Of a stretch of DNA of 64,000 nucleotides, positions 15,617-25,226 are shown in pieces. Positions within the stretch are counted from its first letter, which is position 1. Every line of letters starts with the position of its first letter. The notes under the pieces were generated by a model. It had not been told where the DNA came from. It did no database searches and saw nothing but the letters and a program-made list of their open reading frames with translations. The position numbers were made by a program, and so were the translations under genes. This stretch comes from Polynucleobacter sp. MWH-CaK5. Lineage in GTDB: Bacteria > Pseudomonadota > Gammaproteobacteria > Burkholderiales > Burkholderiaceae. The stretch covers positions 1,535,433-1,599,432 of the forward strand of contig NZ_CP061299.1 in NCBI RefSeq assembly GCF_018687615.1, in the 5' to 3' direction.

Positions 15617-18472
15617 ATGGATACGATAAAAATTAGGGGTGCACGCACCCACAACCTTAAAAATATCAATCTCGATATTCCTAGAAACCAGTTGGTTGTC
15701 TTAACTGGCCTATCTGGATCGGGTAAAAGTTCTTTGGCTTTCGATACGCTTTATGCCGAAGGACAACGACGTTATGTCGAATCTTTGTCTGCCTATGCTC
15801 GTCAATTTTTGCAGTTGATGGAAAAACCAGACGTTGACTCTATCGAAGGTTTATCTCCTGCCATTTCTATTGAACAAAAAGCGACCAGTCATAACCCACG
15901 CTCAACTGTGGGTACCGTGACAGAAATACATGATTATTTGCGTTTGCTTTTTGCACGCGCCGGCACACCACATTGCCCAGAACATCAGCTACCACTAGAA
16001 GCTCAGAGTGTTTCGCAAATGGTGGATGCGGTCATGTCAATGCCTGAAGACACCAAGCTAATGATCTTGGCGCCCGTTGTGAGCGAAAGAAAAGGCGAGC
16101 ACGTCGATCTATTTGAAGACTTGCAAGCACAAGGGTTTGTGCGTTTTCGGATTCGCTCAGGTGGCGGCACTGCTTTGCATAACAAAGCAAAAATTTATGA
16201 AGTCGATGAATTGCCAAAGTTAGTAAAAAACGAAAAGCACACGATTGATGTGGTCGTTGACCGCATCAAAATAAAGGCCGACATTCAGCAGCGCTTGGCC
16301 GAGTCTTTTGAAACCGCTTTGCGCTTGGCCGATGGCAGAGCAATCGCGCTTGAAATGGACACTGATAAAGAGCAGCTTTTTTCAAGTAAGTTTGCCTGCC
16401 CTGTTTGTTCTTACTCTTTACAAGAATTAGAGCCAAGATTATTTTCATTCAACAACCCCATGGGGGCTTGTCCTAGTTGTGATGGCTTAGGTCACATCAG
16501 CTTTTTTGATCCCAAGCGTGTAGTGGCTCACCCTGAGCTATCCCTTGCTTCAGGCGCCATCAAAGGATGGGATCGTCGCAATCAGTTCTACTTTAGATTG
16601 CTACAGAATCTTGCCAAGCATGCGAAGTTTGACTTGGAAGCTCCATTTGAAGAGTTGCCAAAAAAAGCTCAAGAACTACTGCTGTTTGGATCTAACAATG
16701 AAGACATTCCGTTTGAGTATTTAAACGAAAAAGGTAAGGTTGTTATTCGAGAGCATGCTTTCGAAGGAATTGTGGCGAACTTCGAGCGGCGCTACAGAGA
16801 AACCGACTCTCCAACAGTGAGAGAAGAACTCGCAAAATATCAAAACAACAAACCCTGCCCAAGTTGCGAAGGGACGCGCTTAAGAACTGAAGCCAGAAAC
16901 GTCAAAGTGGGCGATGGCAAACAAGCTCGGGCCATTTATGAAGTCAGCAACTTACCCTTGGGTCAAGCACGCGACTACTTCCTCTCTTTGGAATTAAAAG
17001 GTGCCAAAAAAGAAATTGCAGGAAAAATCATTTCTGAAATTGGTGCGCGTCTTAGCTTTCTCAATGATGTTGGTTTGAATTATTTGTCTTTAGATAGAAG
17101 CGCAGATACTCTTTCAGGCGGAGAAGCGCAGCGCATTCGATTGGCCTCCCAAATTGGTTCTGGTTTAACTGGCGTCATGTACGTATTGGATGAACCATCT
17201 ATTGGCCTGCATCAGCGCGACAACGACCGACTCATTGGCACGCTCAAGCACCTGCGAGATTTAGGTAATTCAGTCTTGGTGGTTGAGCACGATGAAGACA
17301 TGATCAGAGCTTCAGACCATGTGATTGATATTGGTCCTGGCGCTGGAGAGCATGGCGGAAAAATCATCGCAGAAGGCACACCAAAAGAAATTGAAGCCAA
17401 TCCAAATTCATTAACAGGCGCCTACCTTTCAGGCAAAGAAGCCATTCAGGTTCCTAAAAATAGAACCCCTGTGGGAGAGCACTCTTTAAAAATATTGGGT
17501 GCCACAGGAAACAATCTTAAAAATGTTGATATTGAGATTCCTTTGGGATTATTGACCTGCGTAACAGGCGTATCTGGGTCAGGCAAATCAACTTTGATCA
17601 ACGACACGCTTCACCACGCCGTTGCTCAGCATCTCTATGGCTCTAATGCAGAGCCAGCGCAACACAAAGAAATCATTGGTCTAGAGCACTTTGATAAAGT
17701 GATCAACGTTGATCAATCTCCTATTGGTAGAACACCAAGATCAAACCCTGCCACTTATACCGGCCTCTTCACGCCGATCAGAGAACTGTTTGCTGGTGTA
17801 CCAGCAGCGCGAGAGCGCGGCTATGAAGCCGGTAGGTTTTCATTCAACGTCAAAGGTGGTCGTTGTGAAACTTGTGAAGGTGATGGCGTCTTAAAAGTTG
17901 AAATGCACTTCTTGCCTGATGTTTATGTTCCTTGCGATGTGTGTCACGGGAAACGTTACAACCGAGAAACTTTGGATATTCGCTACAAAGGCAAAAATAT
18001 TCACGAAGTTTTATCAATGACCATTGAGCAGGCTCATGAATTTTTTGAGGCAGTTCCAACAGTCAAACGAAAACTAAAAACCTTGCTCGATGTTGGTTTG
18101 GGTTACGTCAAACTGGGTCAAAGTGCCACCACCCTATCGGGAGGTGAAGCTCAGCGTGTGAAGCTCTCCCTAGAACTTTCAAAACGAGACACCGGTAGAA
18201 CTTTGTATATTTTGGATGAGCCCACCACCGGTCTTCATTTTCATGATATTCAGCTTTTGCTCAAGGTGATTCATACCCTGAAAAAGCATGGCAACACCAT
18301 TGTTATCATTGAACATAATTTGGATGTCATCAAGACAGCCGACTGGATCATTGATTTGGGCCCAGAAGGTGGTGGCGGTGGCGGCGAAATTATTGCGGTT
18401 GGCACCCCTGAAAAAGTTGCTAAAGTAGCAAAAAGCTACACTGGCAAATACCTGGCCCCCTTATTGAAATAG
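15617..18472 (+). CDS. uvrA: Excinuclease ABC subunit A
   Basis: DNA-damage recognition ATPase of nucleotide excision repair. The 951 residues are full length. Two ABC modules are visible: Walker A GLSGSGKSS (~31-39) and VSGSGKSTL (~654), each with a signature LSGGEAQRI/RV. Two zinc modules CxxC-CxxC occur (CPVC...CPSC ~259-286 and CETC...CDVC ~753-780). A weak AGAGAA precedes the ATG. No convincing LexA operator was seen in the 39-base divergent gap to the MFS gene. Confidence 0.98.
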   Translation: MDTIKIRGARTHNLKNINLDIPRNQLVVLTGLSGSGKSSLAFDTLYAEGQRRYVESLSAYARQFLQLMEKPDVDSIEGLSPAISIEQKATSHNPRSTVGTVTEIHDYLRLLFARAGTPHCPEHQLPLEAQSVSQMVDAVMSMPEDTKLMILAPVVSERKGEHVDLFEDLQAQGFVRFRIRSGGGTALHNKAKIYEVDELPKLVKNEKHTIDVVVDRIKIKADIQQRLAESFETALRLADGRAIALEMDTDKEQLFSSKFACPVCSYSLQELEPRLFSFNNPMGACPSCDGLGHISFFDPKRVVAHPELSLASGAIKGWDRRNQFYFRLLQNLAKHAKFDLEAPFEELPKKAQELLLFGSNNEDIPFEYLNEKGKVVIREHAFEGIVANFERRYRETDSPTVREELAKYQNNKPCPSCEGTRLRTEARNVKVGDGKQARAIYEVSNLPLGQARDYFLSLELKGAKKEIAGKIISEIGARLSFLNDVGLNYLSLDRSADTLSGGEAQRIRLASQIGSGLTGVMYVLDEPSIGLHQRDNDRLIGTLKHLRDLGNSVLVVEHDEDMIRASDHVIDIGPGAGEHGGKIIAEGTPKEIEANPNSLTGAYLSGKEAIQVPKNRTPVGEHSLKILGATGNNLKNVDIEIPLGLLTCVTGVSGSGKSTLINDTLHHAVAQHLYGSNAEPAQHKEIIGLEHFDKVINVDQSPIGRTPRSNPATYTGLFTPIRELFAGVPAARERGYEAGRFSFNVKGGRCETCEGDGVLKVEMHFLPDVYVPCDVCHGKRYNRETLDIRYKGKNIHEVLSMTIEQAHEFFEAVPTVKRKLKTLLDVGLGYVKLGQSATTLSGGEAQRVKLSLELSKRDTGRTLYILDEPTTGLHFHDIQLLLKVIHTLKKHGNTIVIIEHNLDVIKTADWIIDLGPEGGGGGGEIIAVGTPEKVAKVAKSYTGKYLAPLLK

Positions 18473-18483
18473 GTCTAAAGACA

Positions 18484-18489
18484 TATACT
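18484..18489 (+). promoter_or_regulatory. -10 element of the kdsD-lptB operon, leaderless geometry
   Basis: TATACT (5/6 match) lies exactly six bases before the kdsD ATG and no Shine-Dalgarno is present between. The best -35-like hexamer (TTGAAA at 18464) is only 14 bases away, so the -35 is unclear. Confidence 0.5.
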
Positions 18490-18495
18490 CTAGCC

Positions 18496-19497
18496 ATGAC
18501 TCAACAAACTTCTGCACAAAACCAGCGAGCCATTGATTTGGCTAGAGAAACTTTGGCCATTGAAGCTGAAGCAATTTTGACGCTCCAAAAAAATCTCACG
18601 CAAAAAAATGCTGAGAAATTTGCCTATGCGATTGAATTGCTATTAGCTTGCAAAGGTCGCATCGTGGTTTCTGGAATTGGCAAATCTGGTCATATTGGTA
18701 GAAAAATTGCAGCGACTTTTGCGTCCACTGGTTCACCTGCCTTTTTTGTTCACCCGGCTGAAGCAAGTCATGGTGATTTAGGCATGGTCACTCAGCATGA
18801 TGTCTTCGTGGCATTTTCAAATTCTGGAGAAACCAGCGAACTGACTGCAATCGTTCCAATCATCAAAAGAACTGGTGCAAAACTCATTGCACTCACAGGC
18901 AATCCAGAATCATCATTGGCTTCATTGGCAGACTCACACATCAATGTGTCAGTCGAAAAAGAAGCGTGCCCTCTCAATCTAGCGCCCACCGCCAGCACGA
19001 CTGCTGCATTGGCCATGGGAGATGCACTAGCGGTTGCATTGCTTGATGCCAGAGGCTTTAAACCTGAAGATTTTGCACGCTCACATCCTGGTGGCAACTT
19101 GGGAAGAAAATTACTCACCCATGTTCGTGATGTGATGAGAGGTGGCGCAGAGGCTCCTCGCACAAATATCAAAGCAAGCATCACCGATGCTTTACTTGAA
19201 ATTACCTCCAAGCGCATGGGCATGACGGTAGTGATTGATGACTCTCAAAAAGTTGTTGGTATCTTCACCGATGGTGATTTGCGTCGCTTGATCGAAAAGA
19301 ATATTCAGTTTCAAGGAACATCTTTAAAAGATGCCATGACACCGAACCCAAGAACAATCTCCCCAGATCTATTAGCAGCTGAAGCTGTTGAAATGATGGA
19401 GCGCCACCGCATCAATCAACTCGTGGTTGTTGATGCTGAAGGTGTTTTATTGGGCGCCCTCAATCTTCACGATCTTTTTGCAGCACAGGTTATTTAA
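18496..19497 (+). CDS. kdsD: D-arabinose-5-phosphate isomerase
   Basis: Interconverts ribulose-5-phosphate and arabinose-5-phosphate, the first committed step to Kdo of lipopolysaccharide. The 333 residues comprise a SIS domain (about 45-180, GIGKSGHIGRKIAATF and the conserved HPAEASHGD), a HPGG loop (~197) and two CBS domains (about 215-330). It is the first gene of a run with kdsC, lptC, lptA and lptB. A TATACT six bases before the ATG suggests a leaderless start. Confidence 0.97.
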   Translation: MTQQTSAQNQRAIDLARETLAIEAEAILTLQKNLTQKNAEKFAYAIELLLACKGRIVVSGIGKSGHIGRKIAATFASTGSPAFFVHPAEASHGDLGMVTQHDVFVAFSNSGETSELTAIVPIIKRTGAKLIALTGNPESSLASLADSHINVSVEKEACPLNLAPTASTTAALAMGDALAVALLDARGFKPEDFARSHPGGNLGRKLLTHVRDVMRGGAEAPRTNIKASITDALLEITSKRMGMTVVIDDSQKVVGIFTDGDLRRLIEKNIQFQGTSLKDAMTPNPRTISPDLLAAEAVEMMERHRINQLVVVDAEGVLLGALNLHDLFAAQVI

Positions 19498-19498
19498 T

Positions 19499-20068
19499 AT
19501 GTCTAACGCATTCAGCCCGATGGTCACCAACCCATACACAGAACACCCTCAAGCACTTGATCGTGCTGCGAACGTCAAACTACTTGTTTTAGATGTGGAC
19601 GGTGTTTTAACTGATGGCAGTTTATTGGTTGGGCAAGATGGCAAAGAAGCTCTCAAGATTTTTGACAGCCTAGACGGTCACGGCATCAAATTACTTCAGT
19701 CAACCGGTGTGATTGTTGCCATCATCACAGGGCGCACTTCGCCGATGGTCGAAGGTCGCGCGAAAGAATTAGGCATCAAGCATGTGCAAATGGGTGTCTC
19801 TGAAAAATTCAAAGCCCTACAGACATTGCTAGAGCAAACCAAATTAAAGCTTTCAGATTGCGCTGCCATGGGCGATGACTGGCCAGATTTATCAGTACTA
19901 CCAAAAGTTCATTTTTCAGCCTGCCCTGCTCAAGCTCATGATGAAGTAAAAAAACGCGTGCACTTCATCACAAAGCGCTCAGGTGGCGCCGGGGCAGTTC
20001 GTGAAGTTTGTGACATGATTTTGGTGGCCCAAGATAACTATCAGCGTCTACTCCAAGAGTCTTTGTAA
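19499..20068 (+). CDS. kdsC: 3-deoxy-D-manno-octulosonate 8-phosphate phosphatase
   Basis: HAD-family phosphatase producing free Kdo. The 189-residue frame begins at ATG 19499, one base after the kdsD stop; a longer frame would run back into kdsD. HAD motif I is DVDGVLTDG (~34-42), motif II includes the TGRTS threonine (~77), and motif IV is MGDDWPDL (~127). Size and position between kdsD and the lpt genes are typical. Confidence 0.96.
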   Translation: MSNAFSPMVTNPYTEHPQALDRAANVKLLVLDVDGVLTDGSLLVGQDGKEALKIFDSLDGHGIKLLQSTGVIVAIITGRTSPMVEGRAKELGIKHVQMGVSEKFKALQTLLEQTKLKLSDCAAMGDDWPDLSVLPKVHFSACPAQAHDEVKKRVHFITKRSGGAGAVREVCDMILVAQDNYQRLLQESL

Positions 20069-20070
20069 CA

Positions 20071-20682
20071 ATGGGAATCATGGCTCAGGTTCTAAAGTTT
20101 TTGCCCATGTTGTTAATGGCAATCTTGACCCTGGGCACTTATTGGATGGTTCAAATGAATGAACCTAATTTAGATGCCGAAAAACAAAAGCGTCACGTTC
20201 CCGACTACATCATGGATGGCATTGTTGTCACCACCTTGGGGCCTGAAGGCAATACAAAATTTCGTGTGGTTGGTCAAAAACTGACTCACTATGAAGATGA
20301 TGCCAGCTCAGAAATTGATTGGCCCATCGCAAGAAGATTTCATGAGACGAAGCCGCCAATCACTGTTAAATCCGACAAGGGTTTTTTAGATGGCGACATG
20401 ACAATCTTAGACTTGGTCGGTAACGCAAGCCTCACTCGCCCAGCTCAACCGGCCACCGCCAACCAAGCTGGCAGTGCCAGGTTATTCATGAGCTCGAGTA
20501 AATTCACAGTTCTCATGAACGATGACATCGTTAAAACAAATCGCCCAGTGAATCTAGAGCAAGGTCTATCAATCATGACCTCTCAAGAAGGCGCTGTTTT
20601 TGACAACGTTCATCAAAAACTCACGATGATTGGTCAGGTCAAAGGACGCATTGAATCAGAACCCAAGGGCAATACCCCGTGA
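20071..20682 (+). CDS. lptC: LPS export protein LptC
   Basis: Bitopic inner-membrane protein that passes lipopolysaccharide from LptB2FG to LptA. The 203 residues have one N-terminal membrane helix (about 7-27) and a periplasmic beta-jellyroll with the family's DYIMDG and LTHYEDD segments. The start could be ATG 20071 (MGI) or ATG 20080 (MAQ). Its stop overlaps the lptA GTG start by four bases (GTGA). Confidence 0.92.
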   Translation: MGIMAQVLKFLPMLLMAILTLGTYWMVQMNEPNLDAEKQKRHVPDYIMDGIVVTTLGPEGNTKFRVVGQKLTHYEDDASSEIDWPIARRFHETKPPITVKSDKGFLDGDMTILDLVGNASLTRPAQPATANQAGSARLFMSSSKFTVLMNDDIVKTNRPVNLEQGLSIMTSQEGAVFDNVHQKLTMIGQVKGRIESEPKGNTP

Positions 20683-21227
20683 GATTTCGCCTAGCCACCT
20701 ATTCATTTTGTTTGAGCATTGGCATTGCACTGGGACTGCTATCCATCCCCGCACATGCTGAAAAAGCCGATAAAGACAAACCCATTGCCTTAAGCTCAGA
20801 CAAAGCTCAGTTTGATGACGTTAAGCAAATTTATTATCTTGAGCGCAATGTTCTTTTGATCAAAGGCTCGCTGATCATCAAAGGCGAAAAAGCTGAAGTC
20901 AAAATTGATCCAGAAGGCTATCAATACGTCACCATCTTTGCCAAGCCAGGCGAGCTAGCGAGTCTTCGACAAAAAAGGGACACGGGGTTCAATGATTTTA
21001 TTGAGGGCTTTGCCGAGCTAATTGAGTATGATGGAAAAACAGAGATTGCCATCCTTCAAAAACAAGCTCGAATGAACCAAATCTCGGGAACGAGAGTCAC
21101 AGATCAATTGAATGGTGACAAAATTCATTATGATGGAAACGCTGAAAAATATAATGTGGTTTCTAAGGCATCAGTGAAATCCACTTTGTCACCAAGAAGA
21201 AAAGAATTAACAGGACCTTCAAAATAA
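20679..21227 (+). CDS. lptA: LPS transport periplasmic protein LptA
   Basis: Periplasmic bridge protein for lipopolysaccharide. The 182 residues carry a signal peptide (about 1-28, cleavage likely after AHA) and an OstA/LptA beta-jellyroll. Typical strands include LSSDKAQFDDVKQIYYLERNV (in part) and a late GDKIHYDGNAEKY. The start is GTG, overlapping the lptC stop. Its TAA overlaps the lptB ATG by one base. Confidence 0.93.
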   Translation: MRFRLATYSFCLSIGIALGLLSIPAHAEKADKDKPIALSSDKAQFDDVKQIYYLERNVLLIKGSLIIKGEKAEVKIDPEGYQYVTIFAKPGELASLRQKRDTGFNDFIEGFAELIEYDGKTEIAILQKQARMNQISGTRVTDQLNGDKIHYDGNAEKYNVVSKASVKSTLSPRRKELTGPSK

Positions 21228-21976
21228 TGAGCGCTCATCAATCCACCCTAACGGCTGCTGGCCTTCAAAAAAAATATGGCGCAAGAACCGTTGTTACTGA
21301 AGTTGGTGTTGAAGTAAAAAGTGGTGAAGTGGTCGGCTTATTAGGTCCCAATGGCGCAGGCAAAACAACTTCCTTTTACATGATTGTTGGACTTGTGCCG
21401 CTTGACGGCGGAGAAATCACTCTCAATGGGCAAGTCATCACTCATTTGCCAATCCATGAACGCGCCAAGCTAGGTCTGTCGTATTTACCTCAAGAAGCTT
21501 CCGTGTTCAGAAAACTGACTGTTGAAGAAAACATTCAAGCTGTTCTAGAACTTCAAGAAGAAAACGGTAAGCCACTGTCCAAAAAAGAAATTCAAGATAG
21601 ATTAGATTCTCTATTGCAAGAATTACAGATTTCTCATTTGCGCAGCAATCCGGCCATGTCATTGTCCGGTGGCGAACGTAGAAGAGTAGAAATTGCCAGA
21701 GCCTTGGCATCACAGCCTAAATTCATCCTACTGGATGAGCCGTTTGCTGGCGTTGATCCAATTGCTGTTGGTGAAATTCAAAGGATTGTGAGATTTTTAA
21801 AAGATCGCCAAATTGGTGTTCTGATCACCGACCACAATGTTCGAGAAACCTTGGGCATTTGTGATCACGCCTACATCATCAGTGAAGGCAAAGTTTTGGC
21901 CTCCGGTAAACCTTCTTCGATCATTGATAACGAAGCCGTTCGAAAAGTCTATCTGGGCGAAAACTTCCGCATGTAA
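21227..21976 (+). CDS. lptB: LPS export ABC transporter ATP-binding protein LptB
   Basis: Cytoplasmic ATPase of the LptB2FG transporter. The 249 residues show Walker A GPNGAGKTT (~38-46), the Q-loop, signature LSGGERRRVEIARAL (~146-160), Walker B FILLDEPFAGVDP and H-loop TDHNV (~204). LptF and LptG are not in this window. The gene is followed by a 56-base gap and rpoN, a conserved arrangement. Confidence 0.97.
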   Translation: MSAHQSTLTAAGLQKKYGARTVVTEVGVEVKSGEVVGLLGPNGAGKTTSFYMIVGLVPLDGGEITLNGQVITHLPIHERAKLGLSYLPQEASVFRKLTVEENIQAVLELQEENGKPLSKKEIQDRLDSLLQELQISHLRSNPAMSLSGGERRRVEIARALASQPKFILLDEPFAGVDPIAVGEIQRIVRFLKDRQIGVLITDHNVRETLGICDHAYIISEGKVLASGKPSSIIDNEAVRKVYLGENFRM

Positions 21977-22032
21977 TTTTTTAAAGCAAAAAACGTACCA
22001 ATACAGTAATGGCGGTCTAAAATGACCGTAAC

Positions 22033-23409
22033 ATGAAAGCATCTCTTCAGCTCAGATTCTCACAAAATCTAGCCTTAACGCCTCAACTGCAACAATCAAT
22101 CAAGCTATTGCAGCTCTCAGCCATGGAGCTTGAGCAAGAGCTGATTCAGGCGGCTGAACAAAATCCATTGATTAACTATGAGTCTGAAACAAGTCTTTCA
22201 GAAAAAGAACCTTTAGAGCAACTATCGCATCGCAGCCTTGGTGGATCTAAAAGCAATCAATTCAGCGATGAAGATGATGATCGCCTTTCAAGAATTAGCT
22301 TGCCAGAGTCCCTACTTGATTCTTTGATTGCACAAATCAAGCTGCTGCGCATCAGTCCAGAAGAAAAATCCCTCATGGGTTTTATTGCCGGAAACCTTGA
22401 TGAACAAGGCTATCTGGATGCTGACCTAGAAGATTTGGCAGAAGAGCTCAAGACATACATGGATCCAGAGGATGGGAGCCCTCTTGAGCAAATCAAGCGA
22501 GCCTTGGTCCGATTGCAACAACTCGAGCCAGCAGGTGTTGGCGCCAGAGATTTGGCTGAGTGCCTACGCCTTCAATTAGAGAACTTTGCCGCGGATAACA
22601 AATTAACCATGGCATGGAAAATTGCCCACAAGATATGCAGTGACTATCTTGATATTCTGGCAAGCAAAGACTTGGCCAGAATTAAAAAACTTCTAAAAGT
22701 AGATGATGAAGATCTTCAGGACAGCATTCAATTAATTAAAAGCCTAAATCATCATCCCGCAGCGGAATTTGACACCCACGTTGATTCAACCCTGATTCCA
22801 GACGTCATCGTCAAAAACCACAAGGGGCAGTGGACTGTCACCCTGAACCCTGCTGCCGCCCCCAAAATAAGCCTTCACGAGGAATACGCAAAAGTCATCA
22901 AAGACAATCGTGGCAAAGAAGGCATGGATGGTTTGCAGCAAAAACTACAAGAAGCTAGATGGCTGGTTAAAAATGTGCTACAAAGAAGTGACACCATCTT
23001 AAAAGTTGCAAAAGCAATCGTGGATAGACAGCAAAACTTCTTCAATCATGGGCCGATCGCTATGCGACCATTGGTTTTGAGGGAAATTGCAGACACGATT
23101 GGCATGCATGAATCCACGGTTTCTAGGGTAACCACACAAAAATACATGGCCACCCCTGCTGGCTGCTTTGAGTTCAAGTACTTTTTTGGCAGCCAAATCT
23201 CAACCGATACCGGCGGCTCAGTATCTTCAACAGCCATCAGAACTTTGATCAAACAAGCTGTTGCCGAAGAAAACAAAGAAAAACCCCTCTCAGACACCCA
23301 AATCGTTGATCTACTGGCTTCAAAAGGATTTGTGGTGGCTAGAAGAACCATTGCTAAATACAGGGAATCTCTGCGCATCCCTGCCGTTCATTTGCGTAGA
23401 AAACAATAG
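22033..23409 (+). CDS. rpoN: RNA polymerase sigma-54 factor
   Basis: Alternative sigma factor for enhancer-dependent -24/-12 promoters. The 458 residues have the Gln/Leu-rich activator-binding N-terminus (LTPQLQQSIKLLQ, ~16-28), an acidic region, the core-binding domain, a helix-turn-helix (HESTVSRVT, ~358) and the C-terminal RpoN box (ARRTIAKYRESL, ~437-448). The 56-base upstream gap contains TAAAAT nine bases before the ATG. A matching sigma-54 promoter is present at 62583-62597. Confidence 0.98.
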   Translation: MKASLQLRFSQNLALTPQLQQSIKLLQLSAMELEQELIQAAEQNPLINYESETSLSEKEPLEQLSHRSLGGSKSNQFSDEDDDRLSRISLPESLLDSLIAQIKLLRISPEEKSLMGFIAGNLDEQGYLDADLEDLAEELKTYMDPEDGSPLEQIKRALVRLQQLEPAGVGARDLAECLRLQLENFAADNKLTMAWKIAHKICSDYLDILASKDLARIKKLLKVDDEDLQDSIQLIKSLNHHPAAEFDTHVDSTLIPDVIVKNHKGQWTVTLNPAAAPKISLHEEYAKVIKDNRGKEGMDGLQQKLQEARWLVKNVLQRSDTILKVAKAIVDRQQNFFNHGPIAMRPLVLREIADTIGMHESTVSRVTTQKYMATPAGCFEFKYFFGSQISTDTGGSVSSTAIRTLIKQAVAEENKEKPLSDTQIVDLLASKGFVVARRTIAKYRESLRIPAVHLRRKQ

Positions 23410-23419
23410 GGAGCAATAG

Positions 23420-23746
23420 ATGAATATCAAAATCTTGGGTCATCACGTCGAAATCACCCCTGCGATGCGCTCGCATTTAGAAGATAAATTAAAAAAAATC
23501 AGCGGCCATTTTGACCAAGTACAGAACATGACCGTCACTTTGTCTATTAATAATGAAAAAGAGAAGGATCTTCGAAATCACGCAGAAATCACGCTGCACC
23601 TGAAGGGCAAAGACCTCTTTGCTGAGGCTCACAATGGCGACATGTATCACGCCATGGATTTAGTCGTAGACAAACTCGATAGACAAGTGCTCAAACACAA
23701 GGAAAAAGTTCAAGATCATCATCATCAAACCTTGAAAAACACTTGA
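23420..23746 (+). CDS. hpf: Ribosome hibernation-promoting factor, short form
   Basis: Binds the 30S subunit in stationary phase and helps form inactive ribosomes. The 108 residues are the single-domain (short) HPF fold, with NIKILGHHVEITPAMRSHLEDKL (in part) and the DLFAEAHNGDMYHAMD block. A clear GGGAG ribosome-binding site lies seven bases upstream. It is placed between rpoN and ptsN as in many Proteobacteria, and a His-rich tail ends the protein. Confidence 0.95.
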   Translation: MNIKILGHHVEITPAMRSHLEDKLKKISGHFDQVQNMTVTLSINNEKEKDLRNHAEITLHLKGKDLFAEAHNGDMYHAMDLVVDKLDRQVLKHKEKVQDHHHQTLKNT

Positions 23747-23767
23747 TTAAATAGGCCAAGGCAATCT

Positions 23768-23773
23768 TATAAT
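23768..23773 (+). promoter_or_regulatory. Possible -10 of ptsN-hprK-rapZ
   Basis: A perfect TATAAT eleven bases before the ptsN ATG, with TTGATT nineteen bases further up. No Shine-Dalgarno is seen. The spacing is long, so this is tentative. Confidence 0.35.
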
Positions 23774-23784
23774 GCATTGCACAC

Positions 23785-24237
23785 ATGAACGCCTTGGCCC
23801 AACTCATCACCCCCAACAATATCTCTTTAGATATTGAGGTTTCTACTCGTGAAGAGTTATTTATTTTCGTTGCAAAACAATTTGAAAAAAATCACGGCAT
23901 TCCAGCAGATTCAGTCATCACCTGTTTGGAAGAACGTGAAGCTCTAGGTTCAACTGCCCTGGGTAACGGTATAGCGATTCCTCATGGCCGTGTGAAATTT
24001 CTTGAACAAGCTCACATTGGTTTTGTGAGATTAAAAGATAGCATCAACTTCCATGCATCAGACAGTCACCCTGTCAAAGCATTGGTGATCATGCTGGTAC
24101 CTGAAGCAGCCACTCAAGCGCACCTAGATATTCTTGCAAAGGTAGCGCAAACAATTTCAGACAATACAAATAAAAACATTCTCCTCACAGAGCCCAGTGC
24201 TGATAATATTTATCAATTACTGACCGCCTGGAATTAA
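23785..24237 (+). CDS. ptsN: PTS EIIA-Ntr (nitrogen regulatory PTS)
   Basis: Phosphocarrier of the regulatory PTS-Ntr chain. The 150 residues form a fructose/mannitol-type EIIA domain, with the phosphorylated histidine at H67 in GIAIPHGR. It is followed by hprK after 4 bases and then rapZ. Because no sugar permease accompanies it, a regulatory role (potassium, nitrogen or cell-wall signalling in other bacteria) is expected; the target here is unknown. Confidence 0.95.
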   Translation: MNALAQLITPNNISLDIEVSTREELFIFVAKQFEKNHGIPADSVITCLEEREALGSTALGNGIAIPHGRVKFLEQAHIGFVRLKDSINFHASDSHPVKALVIMLVPEAATQAHLDILAKVAQTISDNTNKNILLTEPSADNIYQLLTAWN

Positions 24238-24241
24238 TCAA

Positions 24242-25225
24242 ATGACCCAGCCACTTAATTTAGCCAGTGTCACCGCACAGACACTCTTCGATGACAATAT
24301 TTCTGAGTTGAAATTAAGTTGGATTGCAGGGCTTGAAGGTGCTGATAATAGTTTCAGCTCTGAAGCAGTCAAACTTGCCTCATCATCATCTGATCTTGTT
24401 GGTCACTTGAATTTAATTCACCCAGATCGAATGCAGGTTTTTGGTGTTCCAGAAATCAACTATTACGAAAAGCTAGATCCTGAGAATCGCAAGCGTGAAC
24501 TTGCAGGATTGATATCTTTGAAACCACCGTGCTTGATTGTGGCGGATGGATGCGAACCTCATGACGACTTGGTGCTTTATTGCCAAAGATCCTCAACGCC
24601 TTTATTTAAATCAAGCACGTCAGCGGCAGAAGTCATTGACCGCTTGCGCATGTATCTGACCAAAGTTGGGGCACCACGCGTCACCATGCATGGTGTCTTC
24701 ATGGACATCTTGGGTATGGGCGTATTGATCATGGGCGACTCAGGTCTAGGTAAAAGTGAATTAGGCCTAGAACTTATTTCAAGAGGTCATGGCTTGGTGG
24801 CTGATGATGCAGTTGATTTTGCCCGACTAGGTCCCGATTACATTGAAGGCCGCTGCCCGCCAATCCTAAGAGACCTCTTAGAGGTGCGTGGTCTTGGCCT
24901 GTTAGATATCCGCACTATTTTTGGTGAAACAGCTGTGCGACGCAGAATGAAATTAAGACTGATCGTTCAGTTGGTTAGAAGAAATGATGGTGAGTTTGAA
25001 AGATTACCAATCGATGGTCAATCCATCGATGTTCTTGGCTTTCCGATTCGCAGCGTAAAAATTCAAGTGGCGGCCGGACGAAACTTAGCGGTGTTGGTTG
25101 AGGCTGCTGTGCGCAACACCATTTTGCAATTGCGCGGCATTGACACCTTAAAAGAATTCATGGAACGTCAGCGTCAGTTGATGGCATCAGAAGATGCTAA
25201 TAAAAATCAAAGTCGCCTGATTTAA
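24242..25225 (+). CDS. hprK: HPr kinase/phosphorylase
   Basis: Phosphorylates and dephosphorylates Ser46 of HPr. The 327 residues comprise an N-terminal regulatory domain and a C-terminal catalytic domain, with Walker A GDSGLGKSE (~165) and the family signature EVRGLGLLDIRTIFG (~214-228). The matching substrate, HPr with S46, is encoded at 56800-57069. The rapZ gene begins two bases after its stop. Confidence 0.97.
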   Translation: MTQPLNLASVTAQTLFDDNISELKLSWIAGLEGADNSFSSEAVKLASSSSDLVGHLNLIHPDRMQVFGVPEINYYEKLDPENRKRELAGLISLKPPCLIVADGCEPHDDLVLYCQRSSTPLFKSSTSAAEVIDRLRMYLTKVGAPRVTMHGVFMDILGMGVLIMGDSGLGKSELGLELISRGHGLVADDAVDFARLGPDYIEGRCPPILRDLLEVRGLGLLDIRTIFGETAVRRRMKLRLIVQLVRRNDGEFERLPIDGQSIDVLGFPIRSVKIQVAAGRNLAVLVEAAVRNTILQLRGIDTLKEFMERQRQLMASEDANKNQSRLI

Positions 25226-25226
25226 T

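Noticed and set aside
18792..19223. 143-residue open frame antisense to kdsD
   Set aside because: It mirrors the codon pattern of kdsD; no ribosome-binding site or recognisable domain.
22013..22029. Short inverted repeat CGGTC-N6-GACCG before rpoN
   Set aside because: Five-base arms in a short gap; could easily be chance, no known operator matches.
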